Below, piece by piece: positions 8,232 to 12,132 of a stretch of 12,132 nt of DNA (positions are counted from its first letter, which is position 1; every line of letters begins with the position of its first letter). The stretch lies in the NCBI RefSeq assembly GCF_000003605.2, contig NW_003135347.1, positions 384,359-396,490 on the forward strand, given 5' to 3'. The DNA comes from Saccoglossus kowalevskii (taxonomy: Eukaryota > Hemichordata > Enteropneusta > Harrimaniidae). Position numbers and translations under genes: made by a program. Under the pieces are notes generated by a model. It did not search any database. It was not told the DNA's origin and worked only from the letters and a program-made list of their open reading frames with translations.

Positions 8232-8815
8232 TTAGACATATTTTTCCTTAATTAAATTGAGCCTTTCTATTTACAATGTTGTTTATTTACTTTCTATGAA
8301 ATGAGGTCATTTAGTACGTCAGTGACAAGCGCTACGTATCAAAATTAATATTCCAGTGTCATATTATCGGGATTGATACTCAATGATGCACAACTGGTCG
8401 ATATAAAGAAGGAAATGAGGTTATCCTAAAGGAGTTGAAGGCTATCGTTGTATAAAGATAAAGACGAGTATTACAATCCTGTCTGCGTGTCATATATGCA
8501 TACATCATTTTCTAACCAAACTTAGTAGTGAGGCCTGAACGATCGTGGATGATGTTTAAGTGCCGGATACGTCGGATTTAACACAGGCAGTTATACCGCC
8601 ATCTTTATTTATCAACTCACGTTGTCTTACAATATTCAAATGAGATGTGCCCCATAGGTCAAGATACGTTTAGTCATTACACTACAAATCCCACCATCAG
8701 TAAACTAGTGTCAATGTCTTCATAGTGTACCATTGCAAACCGTTTAAAAAGGAAGTATACCATAATATTAACCGGTTAATGCAATCTGTACTGTTATTAC
8801 ATTAGTTTCACGTGA
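8232..8815. repeat. Repeat block R, copy 2
   Basis: The left part matches 9934-10045 (ACATATTTTT, TTAA.TAAATTGA, TATGAAATGAGGTCATTTAGT, CAGTGACA, GGGATTGATACT). The right part matches 10556-10860 (CAATGATGCACAA, GTTGAAGGCTATCGTTGTAT, AAAGACGAG, TTACAAT, CACCATC.GTAAACTAG, TTCATAGTGT, ACATTAGTT). Compared with copy 3 it lacks about 490 bases in the middle (10050-10545) and has about 150 extra bases near 8537-8690. Copy 1 shares the middle part, so copy 2 probably lost it. Confidence 0.75.
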
Positions 8816-9136
8816 ACCTTTGATCAATTCCAAGATGGCTTCCCAAATGGCTGCAGAATTGTACAAATTGGTATATTTCTGTTCATATATATATATATAA
8901 ATATATATATATGGCTGGAATATGTTTTGGGTGACAAACAATACATAAAGCGTAAAATCGATTCAATTATAAACGCATTTTCTATAGGTATAAGATAAAT
9001 GTTTATTATGTGCCCGAAACTTCAAGAAAAACAAGTATTTACATTATTTATGTAAATGTAGTCTTGGTATTACAAGGAAATTGCCACATGCGATAATATA
9101 AGTATTCTCTGTCATTTGTGAATATGTTTGGTGGAA
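8816..9136. other. Gene-free stretch with AT microsatellite
   Basis: This contains an interrupted AT run at about 8884-8912. No coding frame and no clear match to the other blocks were seen. Confidence 0.5.
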
Positions 9137-9420
9137 ACATCAGAGGCAAATGATTGCCTTTGTTTCAACAGGAGCAGTAAATGGTGTAATAACCCGTTAA
9201 ACATCTTTGTCGAGATTGATACATTTCTCCACCAGGAAAGACAACGAGATTATGATTTTTAATAATGTAAACAAGACAATTACATTCCTCAAACTGACAC
9301 AATGGCGGTAATAGCAGTCTATGGGTGAGATAACAGTAGACAGCTGCACAGTACAGTTACAGTTAACTAGGTGAGATGTTTTGGGCATGGTTTTTATTTG
9401 ATATCATTGATAGCGTTGGC
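9137..9420. repeat. Repeat block B, copy 2
   Basis: This matches 2015-2307. GAGATTGATACATTTCTCCA and ACGAGATTATGATTTTTAATA form the core, with CAAACTGACACAATG, ACAGCTGCACAGT and GGTGAGATGTTTTGGG in the same order. The small minus-strand frame at 9197-9388 overlies the repeat and has no counterpart in copy 1, so it is not a gene. Confidence 0.75.
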
Positions 9421-9933
9421 TAGATAGTGTTAAAATATCGGGACATTGTCAATGCTGGAACATATTAAAATGTCTATGTGATTAAAAGTCTAGAAAGTTT
9501 GTTTACGTTTACGTCGACAAGTCACTGTTGATGCTATCTGCTATCTAGTTGCTGTCTTCAGTTACGGTGCGGTGGTGTCTGACATTCTGTCCTAGACACT
9601 GTTTAACTACCTCAAGCGTTATTAACCAGCTTCGCAATCTACAAAGAAAAATACAGACAAGACGTGGACGCTTCCAGTATGAAAGCGGGAAAAAAGATAC
9701 AGTTGTAACTGGTATGTAAACTTTTGTAACTGGTAAGTAAACTTTTCACCCTTATCTCGCAACATGTCGACAACTTCTAGGCTGGCAGCTTCCAGTGGTA
9801 TACTGTTAAATAATTCGATTTTTTATTTGTTTTCATATGGGAGGAAGACCCGACAGGGCAACTTAATTTTCGCACAAAACAAAGACACAATTTGTTTTGT
9901 TCTCCTAGATTTCAAGTTTTTTTCGCAGTAAAC
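9421..9933. other. Gene-free stretch with a small tandem duplication
   Basis: No coding content seen. It contains the 21-base tandem duplication described separately. The 60-codon minus-strand frame at 9823-10005 runs into repeat R and is not supported. Confidence 0.45.
9703..9744. repeat. Tandem duplication of 21 bases, two units
   Basis: Units 9703-9723 and 9724-9744 differ at one base; each begins TTGTAACTGGTA and ends GTAAACTT. This looks like a recent slippage duplication. Confidence 0.9.
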
Positions 9934-10865
9934 ATATTTTTTCTTAAATAAATTGAACCTGCCATTCACAATATTATTTATCCAATTGGTATGAAATGAG
10001 GTCATTTAGTGCGCCAGTGACAGCGCCACTATGGGATTGATACTAAATTATTCAAAAAAGAGATGATATTTCTGATTTTAGTTCGCATATTGACTGAAAT
10101 ATAATATTAAAAAACAAATAATTTCGCAGATTGGAGAGAAAAAGGCTTTAAGGAATATCAGGATAATGTTTCTTAAGTCATAGAATTACACGATGAATGA
10201 AAAGTTGAGAAACAAACACAACAAGACACAGGTTTCAATTTCATCTAACCTTCTTTGTTGATTCAGAACACACTACTTTATGTGTCTTATGCAAAGTTAA
10301 GAAATAGGTGAAGAGTCAATACACATATTGAATTCTACAGACAGTTTATATAATTCTATTCTCATTTCGATTTCGATTAGTATACATGTTATGTCACCAT
10401 TATTCGCACTTCACAGTTTACGAAATGCAATACATGTGAGTATTGAATGCAGTGTGCTACACAGAATGACAATTCACACAATGTCCTTGAAATAAGTACT
10501 AGTGTTATCATTTGAAATTTAAATTTAAATCAGTGCTGCCACTTTTTCTTACACTTTCAATGATCCACAAGCGTTCGATGTTAAAAAGAAAAAAAGGAGA
10601 TTATCTTTAAAGTAGTTCAGTTGAAGGCCATCGTTGTATGAAGACAAAGACGAGCATTACAATACTGTCCTTGATCCGTCTGTGCATACATTAATGTATT
10701 GACCGTTCGTAGCAGTGAACTCACCATCTGTAAACTAGCGTGAGTGTGTTCATAGTGTTGAATTGTAAACTACATAGAATGGTGCGAGTCAGTGAAATAA
10801 CGTCAAATCTTAACTAGTTAATACAATTTCTGCACTGTTAGTACATTAGTTCCATGTTATAGTCC
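9934..10865. repeat. Repeat block R, copy 3 (longest)
   Basis: The most complete copy. Its left end matches R copy 2 at 8232, its middle (from 10461) matches R copy 1 at 6474, and its right end matches both. It thus links the other two copies into one family. Key words: ATGAAATGAGGTCATTTAGTG (9993-10013), CTACACAGAATGACAATTCA (about 10457), GTGCTGCCACTTTTTCT (10533), GATGTTAAAAAGAAAAAAA (10578), GTTGAAGGCCATCGTTGTAT (10620), GTACATTAGTT (10842). I see no terminal inverted repeats, no tRNA-like promoter boxes and no coding frame, so its class is unknown. Confidence 0.75.
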
Positions 10866-10990
10866 AGCGGCTTTGGGGCCAACCTGACATTCTTTGTTAC
10901 ATGTTCACTGTATGTTCCACAGATATAAAAAGATCCATTGTTGTTGTGACTAACCTGTAATATTCAGTAAAATGAATTCGTTCAATCTGA

Positions 10991-11470
10991 CATATTCATG
11001 TTGGTCAACTGTTAGCTGCTGGTGATTTGTCAAGTACTTTGAGGAAGATTATTAGCAACTTGTTCGCTAATTTGATTGGAAGCACTGTCATAAACTTGGT
11101 GAATAATCTTTCACCAGATTTACATATAGTTTTAGGAGTGCTTCTCGAAGATTCAAAGATGATTATTGATCACATGCATGACTATCGCGTTACTTGATAT
11201 GATGAGCTTTGTCGCTTTAAATATCAGCTACAATGATGTAGGCATGCCATCACAAAATAGAAAGCTGCCTATCCGCTCACTCGCTATAATCATAACACAA
11301 CCACAATCAGTCTGTGATAGTGAAGATACTGGTAATCTAACAATGGAATTAAGAAAGACACATGTCTTTGCTTATGACGGACTAAAGAACATATGCAGGG
11401 CATACAAGCATGTGAACTTTGTGTGTTGTGTGTCTTATTCTAAGAGGGAGTGGGTACGTGGAGAGTAACC
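10991..11470 (+). pseudogene. Uncharacterised repetitive protein family, degenerate copy 1
   Basis: In one frame (10991-11194) a convincing protein segment reads LLAAGDLSSTLRKIISNL, STVINLVNNLSPDLHIVLG, VLLEDSKMIIDHMHDYRVT, then TGA at 11195-11197, then YDELCRFKYQLQ in the same frame. In a second frame (11166-11468) follow MPSQNRKLPIRSLAIIITQPQ (split here as MPSQNRKLP and IRSLAIIITQPQ, 11244-11308). I know these motifs from predicted, uncharacterised, multi-copy proteins of marine invertebrates, where a form like NFDADISSQNG precedes a THSLA-type segment. No function is established. The frame change lies in the first 40 codons after YDELCRF. It is likely a transposon-linked gene, but I cannot name the element class. 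Confidence 0.6.
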
Positions 11471-11499
11471 GATTGACAAACATTGCAATATTTATATTA

Positions 11500-12132
11500 G
11501 ATGATGCCATCTTGAAATGATAGAGAAGTTGCAACATGAAATTAATATAAATACCCTCAGTATGGGAATTATTAACATATTCAGTGCTAGTTTATGCAGC
11601 CTCATATTCATATTATATATTATTCTCAAATATGACAGTAATTTAAGATTCAAAGATGAAATTGATCTCATGTATGATCATTGCTTTACATGTAGTTATA
11701 ATGAGGTGTGACGCATATAAAGTCAGCCACAATGGCCAATCTGGCAATATCAGCAGAGAAGGGGTCGCACATGCAAGGTAATTCAAGTGTTATGTGTCAA
11801 TTTTGATGTTGACATATCATACAAAAATGAAAGGAGCCTACTCACCACTCACAATTAGAAGAATTAGAAAAGAAGAAATTCCTTTGCTATTAGAAGAAAA
11901 AAATACATGCCCATGCCACACATACAAGCACGTGAACTTAATACTTTGTAACTTATCTGGATGTATGCAGAAGAAGGGCAAATGAATTTGATTAATTAGT
12001 TTTAAAGACTATCCTAAATTGAAAGGATACAAAACTTGGTTATGTCGGGAACAGGGTCATAAAGTTGCATACTTAGACATAGACATGAAAGCTGCAGATC
12101 CCTCAGAAAATGGACTATGGAATATGTTTTTT
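11500..12132 (+). pseudogene. Uncharacterised repetitive protein family, degenerate copy 2, partial at right edge
   Basis: A second copy of the same family about 495 bases downstream. FKDEIDLMYDHCFTCSYNEV (frame of 11517, TGA at 11709-11711) aligns with DSKMIIDHMHDYRVT-YDEL of copy 1, and the DNA also matches (GATTCAAAGATGA at both places). Next KSATMANLAISAEKG is read in another frame, then VIQVLCVNFDVDISYKNE (11778-11828), then TIRRIRKEEIPLLLEE (11851-11898). After two stops (11983-11985, 11989-11991) the same frame stays open to the end: KGYKTWLCREQGHKVAYLDI and DMKAADPSENGLW. That last part resembles a further downstream region of the family. At least three frame changes or stops show it is broken. 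The gene would continue right of the window. Confidence 0.6.

Noticed and set aside
11166-11468. An intact 100-codon gene starting with ATG at 11166
   Set aside because: The family-like part starts only near 11244, and the upstream family segment is in a different frame, so the ATG is accidental.
1-12132. CRISPR arrays, bacterial operons or prophage genes
   Set aside because: No regularly spaced repeats and no bacterial gene structure are present; the content is eukaryotic.

Overview
The window reads as non-coding, AT-rich animal DNA, probably from a marine invertebrate. The evidence is a near-consensus spliceosomal donor inside a gene fragment, a non-LTR retrotransposon of the vertebrate/invertebrate Tx1 type, AT microsatellites and several families of diverged low-copy repeats. 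There is no bacterial gene organisation: no operons, no ribosome binding sites and no long intact ORF. Everything protein-like is a transposon or a transposon-derived gene, and all of it is broken.

Left part (1-1116, minus strand): a fragment of a Crypton-derived tyrosine-recombinase-like gene (DUF3504 / KIAA1958-like family). It reads right to left from about 1116 to 182 and carries a nonsense codon (937-939) and a frameshift with deletion near 740. It ends at a donor consensus (GTAAGT, 181-176) exactly at the HSGK motif, so the C-terminal exon lies beyond the left edge. From 1117 to 1738 I see no gene, only a short inverted repeat.

Centre (about 2308-6475, plus strand): a roughly 4.2 kb Tx1-like LINE. 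It has an ORF1 remnant ending in a CCHC zinc knuckle, then an ORF2 remnant with AP-endonuclease, reverse transcriptase (YADD intact) and C-terminal region, then a 3' UTR and an ACAAT-type tail. Stops and frameshifts run throughout. The LINE sits inside older repeated sequence.

Right part (6474-10865): intergenic sequence built from diverged repeats. Block A (1739-1890 and 7776-7930) and block B (2015-2307 and 9137-9420) each occur twice. Block R occurs three times (6474-6840, 8232-8815, 9934-10865). The order A-B-[LINE]-R on the left and A-R-B-R on the right suggests an old segmental duplication followed by insertions and deletions.

Right edge (10991-12132, plus strand): two tandem degenerate copies of a second, uncharacterised repetitive protein family, recognised by motifs such as DSK..I.H.HDYRVT, NFD.DIS, SQN..L..RSLAIIITQPQ and QGHKVAYLDIDMKAADPS. 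This is the least described content of the window. No gene here appears able to make a full protein.
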